Below are positions 11,701 through 24,079 of a stretch of DNA of 64,000 nt, in pieces. The DNA is from Anseranas semipalmata (lineage: Eukaryota; Chordata; Aves; Anseriformes; Anseranatidae). The notes under the pieces are model-generated. The model searched no databases. It saw only the letters and a list, made by a program, of their open reading frames with translations, and was not told the origin of the DNA. The position numbers and the translations under genes were made by a program. How positions within the stretch are numbered: position 1 is the first letter of the stretch; each line of letters opens with the position of its first letter. The stretch lies in the NCBI GenBank assembly GCA_013399115.1, contig VXAA01006076.1, forward strand, positions 830,205-894,204, given 5' to 3'.

Positions 11701-14170
11701 TTTGATGGAGAATTTACATCTGTCTTAGGCTACAACCTGCCATTGCCTGTCAGATGAACTTCCTTAGCTGTCCTTGCTTATCAGTGTAAGTCTAGAGTCT
11801 TGCTTTGCCCTGGAGTTGAAAGAGTTATCAGGCCAATAGTTTCAATCAGTTTATAATGCAGAGTATCTCTGTGTCTGTTGTAGAGGTGGAGTAGAGATGA
11901 CTTGGTATGACAGAATTCCTAGGAAGAGTGAAGTCCTGACAGAATCTGTTCTGAAGTGGTTTTTACTTTCATGACAAGACCTTCTTGCTATCTCTCTTGC
12001 AAAGGGAAAACCTTGAAAGGATCAAGCAGGTTAAAAACCTCAATCTGTTGTTGTCAGCATTCAATGTGGCCTGCATTTTCCTCATGAATTGGATTGCAAT
12101 GTTTGCTTTGTTGAACTACACTTTGAGAATGTTGATCTATGTTGTCAAAACTGGATTCATGCTATTATGAACACCTCAGCAGCAGCTGGTAATGCATGAA
12201 GATAATGTTTGTATATGTGCACAGTAGAAATATGTGTATTTTTTCATGTGATCATAATATCTCCTAAAAAAGCTGGGTTGCATTTTATGGTGTGGTGGTT
12301 AATCTCAAATTAACTCCTGGTTGTGCAAAAACATCTTCCACGTTGCATTCCATTGCTTTCCATTTTTGCTGCTTTTGGGAAAGAGCATCTCATCAGGGAT
12401 CATGAAACTATTGGAAAGCCATGTAGTCTATCCAGAAGAGTATCCGACTGTTTGGGTATGGTATGGGAGACTAGCTCTTTAAACTGAATTTTATACTGGA
12501 TTTCCAGACTCTGAGCTTATGGTCTTCAGTATTTTTCTGCCATAGTTTCATAGTCTCCTAACAACAAGAAGGTATGCATGTAATGCAAAAGCTTAAATCA
12601 CTGATGTGTACAAAGATGCTTGTAAGATAGAGATCACATGTTGTGCAGTGTAAATCTCTTCTGCCTCTGAATGTCTGATGCTTTTTCTTTTGAGATGGTT
12701 CCCTGAAATGTGATAAAAATGCCTCAGTAAACACCCTTCTCAGTAATTCTGTTGGAATTGTGATTTTTGAAGATACGTAAGGAATGATATGACCACAGTC
12801 AGCTGGAGCTGAAATCTCAATGGAAGAGAACTTACAATACCAAAGATTTCTGCAACTATTGTTTTTCCCACTTAATTTCTCATTTAAATATGTTGATATG
12901 TCTTTCTTTCCTCATTCCTGTAGCCATCTTTGCATGCTTAGAAAAGCATCCTACTGGATGGACTGAACATGTACTTCATATACCTATACAATGTTATATT
13001 CTATGATCTGCAATGGAAAATTACACAAGTTGGTGAATATACTGAAATTGAAATGCAAACTAGGCCATGGTCAGATGACAGTCCATGAACAGCTGTAGTG
13101 GTTGAAAATGTTACCACCCTTTCTGCTAGAGATTAGTGCCTTCACAGCTGAGCCTTTTGAAACAGCATATAAATGCTCCTCATCCACTTCACTGCAAAGT
13201 CATGTGGCTTAGTTTAAGCTGCTTGTAGCATCTGTTTGAATTAGAGTTGACTTTTTGCTGAAGGGGAAGAGAACACCCAAATAGATGTTAGTGCCAGTTC
13301 AGCTGTCAGGACCATAATGAACATCTGTAGTATCTTTAAACAGCACGCTGTTTCTTTGGAGGCTGTCTTAACAGTGGCTCTGGATACACACGCTTTTTTT
13401 TTTTTTTTTTGCAGTGCAACAGTTTCCAGATATGCTCTGGTGAAAAGAAAGGGAAAAACTAGGCAGAAGATACATTAAGTATCTAGAAATGGTGGAGAAA
13501 AGACTGTACATAGCTGGGGCATAAAGAACTGACAAGGCATGTTCTTTTGGTATATAAAAATGAGGACATATATGCATTGTGTAGTATTCAGTTTATTCAG
13601 TATGTCTACATATTGCCTTTAAAGCAGCTGTATTTCTGTTCTAGTAGAATAGCAAAGTACAGTTTAACTTGCCTGAGATGGTTTAATATCTGTGAGGTAG
13701 AGAAGCTGAGAACAGAATACTGTGACTTGAGCTGTATTGCTAATAAGCTGCAAGCAAGAGTAATTAGGTCAACAGGATGGATATTCTTAAATGTTGCAAA
13801 GCACAGACCTAAGTAATTTTTCATGAAGCAAAGAGAGCAGTCCAATTCTGCTGTCGAGAGTTCAAAGTTGTACATTTGACTGAGCATAAGACCTTGACTC
13901 AGAAACCATTGGTTTGATTGATTATTGCTATAACTACATGTTTATTAGCTGTCTTATTATCTGTCAAATGGATGTGTGGTCATGTCAATATTGGTGAAAA
14001 ATTTAGCTCTTTCAGCTTAGATAAAATGTGGCTTTAGGTCATTCATAAGAGCATAGGATCGTGGTCTCTCAGCTTATGCATTCTGGCCTGTCTTACAAAG
14101 TCCAGGGTAATGTTATCTTAGCTTTCATACCATTATTATGATCTTTTTTCTTTTTTTGTTTTAAAAAAAG
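8778..14170 (+). other. MICAL3: Intron of about 5.4 kb
   Basis: No MICAL3 exon was recognised. It contains an A run near 10160, a T run at 13394-13410, and a section (about 9800-11750) where the minus strand shows fragments resembling decayed coding sequence, listed separately. A 174-codon + strand ORF at 9466-9990 has low-complexity, Ser/Phe/Leu-rich composition and no splice or homology support. Confidence 0.75.
9800..11750 (-). pseudogene. Possible decayed retrocopy or repeat of unknown origin, antisense
   Basis: On the minus strand several stretches translate into polar, protein-like segments in shifting frames, interrupted by stops. Examples in order are SKPVVQPRPPPSQPSSFSP (near 11700), SSSYQQTQIPAEDLVRSHTT (near 11300), HWFSNNFLQDGFLSKLDKTW (near 11050), STAKSSTKSGPKNQP with VKLIKERSNKYFQSNLEQS (10770-10620) and DSTDSPTDNNSPGLG (near 9890). 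The 10920-10615 part is a single open frame of 101 codons. I cannot name a parent gene. A degraded processed pseudogene, an old retroelement, or coincidence are all possible. No clear poly(A) remnant was found at its lower-coordinate end. Confidence 0.25.
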
Positions 14171-14266
14171 ATGAGGAGTAAGGAACGTTCTCGGACCTGC
14201 CCCAAAAAAGTGATCATGCTCTCTTCTTCCACTCCACCTTCCTCTCCACCGTATCCCAGGCTGCAG
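14171..14266 (+). CDS. MICAL3: MICAL3 candidate cassette exon B (CH-LIM linker)
   Basis: It is 96 bases, phase 0-0. It encodes MRSKERSRTCPKKVIMLSSS and then TPPSSPPYPRLQ. The acceptor follows a strong T-rich tract (tttttctttttttgttttaaaaaaag) and the donor is CAG|gtgatt. The product is a basic, Ser/Pro-rich linker, a plausible phosphorylation target (SSTPPSSPP). The open frame in the required phase and codon-like composition support it; I have no exact homologue in memory. The leading ATG is internal and not a translation start. Confidence 0.65.
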
Positions 14267-16596
14267 GTGATTCCCTCTGCATGCTCTGTCCCTCTCTCTT
14301 CATTACTGCTTTGTACAAGTGACTAAATCGGTTACCAGATATCCCATTTACAAATACATTTCCAATTTTCTTTTTCAGAGGGTGATAGGGCTTCTTCAGC
14401 CTCTTAGATTAGAACACAGGTCAGCATTAGCTCACAAGAAGTATGATTTTGATGATTGTCTGATGCACTGGAGATTCTGAGATTTTACTGTAGGGTAATT
14501 GGTAATTACAGTAGCCTTCTTCACTTTTGAGTTGTAGCAAAACAGAAGTGAAATAAAACAGCCCAGTCTACCCTTAACGTGTACATAGCCTGCTTAGATA
14601 TCAAATAGGTGTGCTTTTGTCTAGGTATTAGAACTACACATAGATCATTCACCATCCGAAAACTCCTTTTTTCTAAACAGAAGGTAGTTTGTTTGGAGTA
14701 GTTCAGAGATGGAAACTATAATTTTTCTCCATCTCCATTCTTTGTTTATACAAGTGTGGCTGAGAATTTGCTCTTGTATCCATTAAACTCTTTCAGGTTT
14801 ACTTGTATGAAGTGCTTTTTTGAACCGTTGTTGTGGCCTGCACATGTCCAATTTCATCCTTCTGTTTCCCCCACACCCAGCCCTTTGTCTCAAAAGAGTT
14901 TGTGTTCAGTCTGTCTTAGTTTGGATTTGGTGTAAGCGTTGTTCTGAACACAGTATATACATGTGGATCCAGATGTGTGTACACATGTATTTGTTGTCCT
15001 TCTAGTTAAATATTACCTGAAATCTTTAAATATCTGTGTCTTGTTTGTTTTACATGGTCATCCTGCTTGAGTTGTCTTTTTTATTTTTTGTTCCATTTTC
15101 CTACTGCAGTAATAAATTCCACTCCTTCCTGATCAACCCTGAACTAATCTTTAGTTGATAAAAAGGCAGCTACAGTTCCATAGACCTCCCATAAGTTCAA
15201 ATAGGAATTATACAAATAGATTTCCCCAAAGGTGGAATATGTTTCTTTGCTGAGCACTTGTTTGCCTATGAACTTTGTAAACGCATATTACCTTTCAGCA
15301 GAGTAGCAGAGGGTCATTCTTGGATGTGAAGTTTGACTTGTCTTACTGCTGTGATTTCTCAAAGTATAGTTACATTTTACATTTCATCTGCTCTAACTAT
15401 TGTCAGCATCTGGACCACACATTCTCTACTGCCTCTCCTGTGTTAGATTTGTGCACCTGCAAGACAAGTCAGGTCTGCTTACCGATCTGATTTAAAATTG
15501 TCCTAACAAAAAAAGTAGTTTTCTGGCACACTGTGGACAGCATGGTGCAAGGAAGGATTCAGGAATGCACATCTGGGTAGAATGAGTGGGGAAAGCCCTT
15601 TTCATTAGCAAAACCCGCATCTAAACTGGATTGAATGTAATGGGGAATTTAATCATCAGACATTGTGATAGCTAGCAGCCCTCCTCTTGTCAAGATTCTT
15701 TGAAGATTTTACCAGAGAAGTTTTATGAGAGAACAAAGGTTTCCCCCAAGCTTACAGATAGAGAAACTAAATATGATTTACTTTTTAATCTATGGTGTGG
15801 CAGTCACTTTCCATATTTAAAAAAAAATGGGCTTTCAGTCACTGAGGACACTTTAGCTCCGTATTTTCCTTCCTATCTTCTCCAACTATTTTGTTTGTCC
15901 TGTGTCTTTTGCTTGCCTAGTTCAGTCATGAGAGCTGACTGCTGCTGGATCCAAATGTACTTTGACCATTTTCTACTTTGTGTCCTATAGAGAACTTTTT
16001 TTGCATGTCTTTTTGTTCAAATTAAAAACAAACAAACAAACAAAAAAACATTGTCAGCTTCCTCCTTTTAAGTCTTGAGGAATTTTTACCTCCTGTGCTA
16101 CAGAACTAATCTGTTAGAACCAACTGAGGGGTCTGCCTTTAGAGACATTTTTTCTTCCTTATTCTTTTTCTGAAATTGTCTTGGCCCAGGCCTCATAGTG
16201 AGTCAGATGGATCTATGTGCTTGTTACACCGATGTCTTTTAAAAACTCTATCTCTGCACTTCTAATGCATTCATTCTGCCACTTCTTTTAAACTTTCTAT
16301 TTCCTTCCTTTGATCTAACATCACAGTAGATATTGAGTGTCTTACCATCTTTATTGTACTAATTTTATTACATTGTGGTTAACTGACTTAATATGAATAT
16401 ATATGAACTTTTCTAAAAATCTTCCCTGCAGGAGCCAAGTTATTATTGCCAGTTTTAAAATATTCTTCTCAGTAAACTGTTTCTCTATCATTCTGACCTC
16501 TTTTCTGCCTGCACTTTAAGAAAAATCAGATGAAGTCTGTTTTGACTAGGAAGTTGGTCTGTGATTGTTATTAAGCTCACAATTTGTTGCCTGCAG
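14267..16596 (+). other. MICAL3: Intron
   Basis: It contains a short AAAC-type tandem near 16024-16045 and no recognised repeat family. It ends with aatttgttgcctgcag. Confidence 0.75.
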
Positions 16597-16653
16597 AGAA
16601 ACAGGGAACCTGGTGCTGACTATCCTGGGGAGCAGAGTCCCAGACAAGAAAGG
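16597..16653 (+). CDS. MICAL3: MICAL3 candidate short cassette exon C (CH-LIM linker)
   Basis: It is 57 bases, phase 0-0, encoding RNREPGADYPGEQSPRQER. The acceptor is ttgttgcctgcag and the donor AGG|gtaaag. The frame is open only for this short stretch, so it is easy to overlook. The peptide is polar and charged, fitting the linker. Splice sites on both sides, divisibility by three and the matching phase are the only evidence, so it is less certain than the longer cassettes. Confidence 0.5.
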
Positions 16654-18566
16654 GTAAAGAGCATGAACAAATGGCATGGATGCTGATGACACAATGCCGT
16701 GGTAGATGTGTGCAATACAGGGAGCAAGCGTACTGAGTAGTGATTCACACCTATCCTAATGCTGCTGTTAACACGCTGGAACTGCTGAGAGTCAAGTTAG
16801 GAGCAGTCAACTGTATCTGTGTGATGCCCACATAAATGCATAACAAGCCTTCATCAATAGTTTGCTATATGCTTGTATTTTGCCATAGATTTGGCACTAA
16901 AGCTCTTCCCATTCTTCTTTTTCTCTTACACCTCTTTATTGAAGTATGCTATGGCTGTAGCAGAACAAGAAGAGTTATGTTTTGTGCTAATTGATGCAAA
17001 CATGGTTGCATTGTGTTCACTGCTTGCTTTCTGGATGGTTAAACAACTGGCATTCCATCCTGCCTCCTACAGGCCAAAGTAAAAGGAAAAACGATGAGGC
17101 ATTGTTTAGTATAGAGACTTTGAAGCTTTCTTAACAATGAAATATTCAACAGTCTGTCTGAATGATTCAGTATTATACAGAAGCATGGGAAAAGGAAAGA
17201 TAGGCACTCAGAAGAATTGGTTGATTTGAATTCATATTGACAAATTAATTGACATTCCAGTAAAGGCTTTTAATGAATTAAGTCATAAATGGTAGCCAGC
17301 TATAAAACTTGCAACTTCAGGAATGTGTTCTACACAAAAGACACTTGTGGGCCGAATGTTTTCTGACAGGCAGTAGAAAATGAATAAGCATGTGTCTGCA
17401 GTGACACAGAAGCCCACAGCTATATAATAGGCCCTAGTTTTAGGGAAAATGATCTAGTAGGAAGGAGTAGGTGGAACTGAAAGCAGCTGAAAATAGAGAG
17501 TATTATTAATGCATTTGAATGGGAAAAGCGTTTCTCATTGATTGGGTGTGAACCTAATTTTCTCTTCCGCTTTGGAGAACAGTTAACAGTATGTAGCAGC
17601 ACCCCAGCCTTCTTGACAGATTAAGCCTGAGGTTTCTTCATACACACATTTGTAGTTCCTGGTCCATTTACTTTCGAACGCTACAAACAAATTAGCTGAA
17701 AGCTGTATGATGTTGCAAGTGATACTTCTGTCCTGTACAGCAGGCCAGAAGCCAGGTCGTTTTTCCATGTCACAACAGCACACAACAGTTTAGCAAGATT
17801 GATATGGAAGACCAGAATAGCAGAGGTGTCAGATATAGTGCCTGGGGTGTGTTGACATGATAGTGCAGTAAGAACAAGTAGGGCAGAAGTTGCAGAAGTA
17901 AAATTGGCAACTTCTGTGGTAGTTTGATTTTGCTATGCTTTGCTTCAACCAGCCAGTCTCATTAAACGTCCTCTTTTTGGTAAGTACAGCATTCTCTTTT
18001 TATATACCCGCATCTTTAAGGAGCCTGATGCATTCTTTATGAGAACTGAAGTACATTACCCTAAAAATGTGTGTTTCTGTGCAGAAAATCTGAGAAACAC
18101 AAACATGTGCAGGTTTAGATGTGTAAAGGAAATCCTTGACAAACAAGAACTATGATGAAATACGTTGGTGAATAAGTTCCTTTGTGCGCGATAAAGCCAC
18201 ATCTTGATGAAGAGGGGTGTTTGTTTGTTGGTGGTGGTGGTTGAGATTTTTTTGGATGGTAATGCCAGAGAGAGGCTATGCGCTTGTTTGGTTTTGGCTG
18301 CAGCTGTCCTAGGTGGGAGAGTTGTGAATAATGTCTAATTCAACTGTTTTTTTCTTGGCTTGGAGGGTCAAAATTTAGCACTTTATTAGAACAGTAATGC
18401 CATACACAATGGAAATGAAAACAGTCTTCAGAAGGGAGCTTCTGTTACTGCTCTGCATGTGAATTTCATACCTTTTGTCTGGCATTTTGGTGTCTTTTCC
18501 TTTGGGGGATTTTTTTCTTTTTTTTTTCTGGTTTGTTTACTTCTTCCCTCCTTCCTTATCTCACAG
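16654..18566 (+). other. MICAL3: Intron
   Basis: AT-rich intron; it ends in a long pyrimidine stretch (ttcttccctccttccttatctcacag). No repeat family recognised. Confidence 0.75.
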
Positions 18567-18671
18567 AGATCTCCTCGTTTTTTTTCTGATGACCAAGTGC
18601 CTGAGAATGTTGAGCAAAGGGCATGTCAGCTGGCTGCCCTCCTGGAGTCCAGGCCTGCCGTGAGGCATCAG
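18567..18671 (+). CDS. MICAL3: MICAL3 candidate cassette exon D (CH-LIM linker)
   Basis: It is 105 bases, phase 0-0. It encodes RSPRFFSDDQVPENVEQRAC followed by QLAALLESRPAVRHQ. It has the strongest acceptor of the cluster (pyrimidine-rich, cacag) and a CAG|gtgact donor. The segment VPENVEQRACQLAALLESR looks helical and amphipathic, unlike the disordered neighbours, so this cassette may add a short structured element. The SPRFFSDDQ start echoes SRRFFVDQW in cassette E, which suggests that the two could be related or mutually exclusive alternatives; this is inference. Confidence 0.7.
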
Positions 18672-21173
18672 GTGACTACAGCCCTGCCTGTCTGGTGTCC
18701 TGTATCAGTGTGTGATTCTGGGTACCGCTGGCATCTGCGGTCAGAGGGATAGAAAAATTCACCAAAATACAGTGACCATTGCCTGTACACAGTCATGTGG
18801 TTAAGAAGAAAAGGTCAGGTTTATTTTGTGTAGTATTTTTTATCATGCTTGTCAGTTTTTAACTGTCTCCTTGATGAATGAGAATGTTTCTGTTTCACAA
18901 AGCACAGTATAAACAATAAGGTAAAAGCAGCCTGCAAGCTTCAGAGTGCATGCTGAAAACCAGCTGGACTCCGGATCAAATCATCTCATAGTGGTCATTT
19001 ACCAGTCAGTTGCTCACCAGTTTTACTTGCTTCTGGAAGCAAGAACATTTGCATTTTCCAAGTATAACTCCTGGCTCTGAAGTACTACTTTCATGTCCAT
19101 ACTTCCTGTATTCTTGTTTCCAACAAAGGAGTTGGCAGCTTGTGCAGATTTTCTTTGATTCTACTGTACACTTTTGTTTTGGTTTGGTTTTGTGCTTAAT
19201 GTTCTCTCCTGTTTGTTTTCTCTGGCATATGGGAGCATGCCAGTTTGAACCGTGGCTTCTTTTGTTTCTCGTTCCTTGCTGTTTTCAGTTGTCTTCAACA
19301 GCCTTTGGCAAACTGGAGAGTACTTTTGGAAAACACCATCTACACAAGTGGTTATTTTTTTAGAATTTATGGTTTTGAGTTAACTATCCAAAATCAAGCT
19401 GTCTTCTTGAGCAGTATAAACAGTCCCAGAACTTTTGCTGGTGGGCATAACTTTTCCAAGTGAAGTCAAAAGGAAATTTATAACAAATAGGTCACTTTAA
19501 ATTGGTGTGATGTTCTTTGGGGATGCAGTCTTTGCTGATGATTAAAATCAGTGAAGCTGCTCTCCAGGAAGGAAGAATGAACCTTTGGCTGGATTTGAAA
19601 TAGGATACTGGGGACATAGAAGAAACTGTGAAAGACTGGGTAAGAAGACTCCTTTAAACATATTATCATCTATTTGTTAATGGGTGACACAACTGAAGAT
19701 CTCAGGCATGATCCAAGGACAGCACGCTCACATGCATTTCTTTACTCAGTTGACATAATGATACAGAAATTAATATGTGGACCAAAACCTATACTTCCTA
19801 CCGTTTGTGTTGCTCTCTAGCACTTCTAGGCTCTTTTTGAGGATGGAAAAGATTAACAGCATTAGACTGCAAAGAAAAAATCTTATTTCTGTATAATGCA
19901 GTATCAAGGAGGAAAGAAAATACAGGGGAGATGGAGAACACAAAGTAGAGGAAAGGTTAAAGTGGGTAAGGCAGAGAGGAAAAAGGAAACAGATGTTGGA
20001 ACACTGCAGACAATGATAGATTGGTGTGGGATTTGAGGAAAGAAATCAAGAAAAAGTAGAGTAATAAGAGAAAGAAAGCTTAGCAAAGTGAGAAATTTTC
20101 AGAAAAGCAATCTGGTTAAAGGGTGACGATCTTAAGTACAGAAAATCTGTGTATAAAACAAACAGTTATATTTCTGAAATCCCAGCTATTTTGCATTTTG
20201 CCCAGCAGATTTAATCTTGAAGCTAGCCTATTCTAAGTGGCTAGAAATAGCCATTTTTGTGGGTCAAGTAGCTACATGACATTTATTTTTCCTTTTTATC
20301 ACCCAAAGCATAATTTTCTTTTAAAAGAGGGTCAAATATTTGAAATTTACATAATTTTTTTCTTCCAGATAGTAATTTATAGGAATGCACAGTTTCTACC
20401 AGCACTGTCTGATATGTCTAGCTACCATTTTTTTTCCCTATTTACATTAAGTATTTTCTTGGGAGATGGGCATTAATGAGCCATAGAGATAATGAGAGGG
20501 GCATGTTGGAAGCCCAGATTTTGGGCTTTCCTGTGAAGAACCAGTTTGGGAAGGATGCATATTCTCAGTTTGGGATTCACTGTTTGCCATTTGATAAGCA
20601 GGAACAGCAGATTGCATTATATTGTTTCATTCTTTTTTGTGTGATGTTTCAAATCTGCTTACATTAAATTTTATGGTGGAAATTTGATGCCGATTACTGG
20701 CAATGCATACAAGTTAATTTCTTTCTCTTCCACCCCCAAGGAGAGCAGGCTTTTGGTTTATATAGTTAAAATATAGAAGAGGTCTCACATGGCCTGAAAT
20801 ACGATCGTAGTGTCTTGAGCCAGTAATACAGAATAATGGGAGATACTGGAGGAGTAGAGGAAATTGATCTGGGATCTGCGCCAGTGGTTTAGTTGGTTGG
20901 GTTACAGGAGGCTGGACAGCTGTGGAAGTAGGTAACTGCTTCCAAACGGCCCTAAATAACTTAAAAGCAAATAAAGGGCAAATTAATAATTTACTCTGCC
21001 TCACTAGGGAGAAAGAGAAGATGCACTGGACATTTTTTTTTCTAATTTGTCCTACAAGGGTCTTTAAGATTTTTTTTTTTTTGATGGTGGGAAGAAGGGC
21101 CTGAGTTTTTATTTTCTCCTGTTTTTCCTTCATAGCTACGTATGATTGTTTTGATTTTTATTTTATTTTTTAG
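18672..21173 (+). other. MICAL3: Intron
   Basis: No recognised repeat family or exon. It ends ttttattttattttttag. Antisense ORFs across 19900-20090 and 20714-21133 are low complexity and not supported. Confidence 0.75.
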
Positions 21174-21281
21174 CCTGAGACTGAACCGTCTCGCCGATTC
21201 TTTGTTGACCAGTGGGAGCTCTCCCTTAGCCTCCGTTCTTCTAATCGCCCTTCTTCACCTTCATCTGACTCTCTTCGACAG
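21174..21281 (+). CDS. MICAL3: MICAL3 cassette exon E (CH-LIM linker)
   Basis: It is 108 bases, phase 0-0, encoding PETEPSRRFFVDQWELSLSL and then RSSNRPSSPSSDSLRQ. The acceptor is attttttag and the donor is CAG|gtagca. I recall a very similar exon (PETEPSRRFFVDQWELSLSLRSS-type) in mammalian MICAL isoforms, directly followed by a KYIKMYTGG exon, as here. It adds a Ser/Pro/Arg-rich, probably disordered and phosphorylatable linker before the LIM domain. Confidence 0.85.
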
Positions 21282-23971
21282 GTAGCATTAGCCTGAGCAT
21301 TGCAAGGTGCACTCAGCTGTGTCTGCTTGCTCCACCCTGGTCCCACCACCCAAGGACACGCCACAGGAGATGGCTAGGCTTGCAAAGCTTCACCTGCAGA
21401 ATGCAATATCTGTGCATATTCATGCACAAATGAGAAACCAGAGGCAGTCTGTGGCATAGCTTGGTTATTGTCAGCCATAAAGCAGCTTGAAACTAAATAT
21501 ATTTAATGTTTAGTGCAAATGAAAAGGCTTCTGGTACAGCACACTCTCAAATCGGATTTTTTGAGCACTAATGGTCTAGCTTTGGAGTAAAGCTTTCTTA
21601 TTTTGCTTGCTGCTTTTGTTGAGATTTTGGGCCAAACTACAGAATGTGTTTGTGTGGATATGCTTAATGGATAGTATGAAGTAAAAAGTACTTTGGCTTT
21701 CTGAAAAATCAATGGGAATTTGAACTAGTTGCAGTCGTCATGCATAAGACAAACAATAGGAACTTGATTTGACCTAAGCTGAAGTGGGTTCTTTGCCCAC
21801 TATTGAAAATGTTTCAGAACATTGTATATATTGAAGGCATTTGCCCAAGGGAGGAAAGATAAAATGCTTCATTAAAAATCCAGTATTAGGCCAGATGTCA
21901 TGTATAGGAAAAAAAAATCAGAAACACAGAGCCCCAAATCAAAAATTCAGCAACTAAATTTCCCACACCAAATAATCCATGGTATTATGAGTTAATATTA
22001 GCATAATCACTTTTCAGGCACAGAACTTTATATGTGCTGGTAGAAATTTAAAGATCCTGAAGCACTTGCAATTAAGGTTGGGTGAAGGTTTCGAATCAAC
22101 TTGTTCATCGGAAATCCAATTTCAGCTAAAATAAAGTTGTCTGTTAAAAGCACCTCTTCCCATAGAAGAGCTTGAAATATCTTCTAAGAAAGCTTAAACA
22201 TCCTCAAAGGTTTCCTTTTACAGGAAAATGGAAACCTCTTGGCTTGATGATGTTGGTTATGGTTGTCAGTTTAAGATCAATGCTGAATGAAAGGAAGAAA
22301 AATTTTCCAGTGTACTCCATTTTAAATGTAATATTTGACAGGATACGATATATGGCATTGAAATGCAACTGCACATATGTGTGCACGTGCATAAACTGAG
22401 GAAGAACATCGAAATTTTGAAAGACAAATCATATTATTTCTTGCATATATAAGTACTCCAAGTGCTCTGCATTTTGGTCTGGAATTAGTAGACAAGCCTG
22501 TAAGAGCAGTGAGTATAAGTTCTTTATGGGCAGAAATAAACCTTCTTTACTGCATCGACATACAGCTTAATGAATTAGGACTTCAGTGATAGCAATGATA
22601 ATCTCTGATGGCTAAGCACGCCGTTTTTTAAACCTTTTTTCCCCAGAAGTACCCATTCTATGGTAGATTTTGGTTTTTGTGATGCTTCCAGCTTTTCTCA
22701 TGTCTGAACGTGTGAAGGTCATAAACATTTCTAAAAGGCTAATAACCACACTCATGAAATTTACGCTGTGTTATTAGCTGTGGGAAATAACTAGTGTACT
22801 TCAAACAAGTTCTACTATGGGTAAAGGGGAGGTTGAGATAAGACTTCAGTCTTTTCCTTCAGGATACTGTTATCCTAGGGATTTTACACTTGCCAGAAGC
22901 CAGTGTGTGTCTCTGCTCTTTCATTTGCTGAGGAGACTCCAGCTAGAAACATTCATAATGCTTCTCAGTCTGGAAAAGGAAAATTGCTTGGCATGCTCCT
23001 TGCTGCTCTGAGTCAAATACATGGTGTTTGCAGTGTGATTAAGCTAACATGGATGTAACCACATAATTTTCTTAACTATGTAATTACTGCCGATAGCTGA
23101 AATTATTTCCGTGAAAAACACTTCCTCCACTCCTGCAGTGACTGAACTTGGCTTGCAAACACTCATTTTGTACCATCTAAGGTGACAGCCAACCTGCCTA
23201 GATTTCTCTGGAGGGTTTTTAGGTATCCAAAGTTTTAGAGTCAGTCAATATCCATGAAAAAGTGGATAAAAATGGAGAAAAGCCTGGTCATAAAGCCATG
23301 TTCACAGTTGAACAAATACGTGTTCTAAGTGTATGCAGGTATGGCTTTAATGTGTTGGATGAGGTTCTTGCATCTTTTTCCCTGTAAACTTCTAGGTATC
23401 TTTAGCATTGGAAAAAATCATGTTTTTGAATCACTGTGAGTTCCTGAGTTGAGGATTTCTTCTTGCTCTATGAATGCTCTGTAAAAGAGTTCTTTCCAGT
23501 TGCTAAGCATGTAAATACACATTGTGATCAGCGTGTTGCGTTAGACTCTGTGACATGTCTTCTAAAAGATTTTTGATTCTGATGCCAATTTTACCTGGAA
23601 TGTAAAATCTTAACCTATATTTGGTTTCATCTTTGACAAGTGTATATATTCAGGCTTCCAGGTGCAAAATACCCCACAAACAAAAATAAGCTCTGCTTTT
23701 TTCATCATCATAGTATTTTCTAGAGCACATACAGAATGCAAAATGCAAACCTTTTTTGTTGTTGCAGTTGATATTGGACTGTTCTAGTGATTACTGATGA
23801 CACTAGCTTTGCTATTACTACTTGGCACTTCATATTGTCCACTGTCTTGGCATGGTTTCACCTCTCTGCACCTTTTCACCACCTAACCTATTATCATTTT
23901 AGTCATTTTTTTAATTTGATTTTTTTTTTCTTTTCTCACTTCCCTTTTGTTTTATTCCATCCATCCGGTAG
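21282..23971 (+). other. MICAL3: Intron
   Basis: No repeat family or further exon recognised. It ends with a pyrimidine-rich tract, then ccatccggtag. Confidence 0.8.
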
Positions 23972-24079
23972 AAGTATATAAAGATGTACACAGGCGGAGT
24001 GAGCTCATTGGCTGAGCAGATAGCCAATCAGCTTCAAAGGAAAGAGCAACCCAAAACCCTTCTAGACAAGAAGGAACTG
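23972..24079 (+). CDS. MICAL3: MICAL3 cassette exon F (pre-LIM linker)
   Basis: It is 108 bases, phase 0-0. It encodes KYIKMYTGGVSSLAEQIANQ and then LQRKEQPKTLLDKKEL. The segment MYTGGVSSLAEQIANQL is a conserved MICAL2/3 alternative exon that lies just before the LIM-domain exon. It is helical and charged. The acceptor is ccggtag and the donor CTG|gtaaga. It joins the LIM exon at 24754 to read KKEL-GSLKKEF. Confidence 0.88.

Noticed and set aside
17953..17979. 27-base phase 0-0 microexon candidate (PVSLNVLFL) with a perfect gtaagt donor
   Set aside because: Hydrophobic composition does not fit the linker, the acceptor is poor and there is no homologue; kept as chance.
20714..21133. 139-codon minus-strand ORF
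   Set aside because: Lysine-rich low complexity derived from T runs, no homology; it lies opposite the intron end before cassette E.
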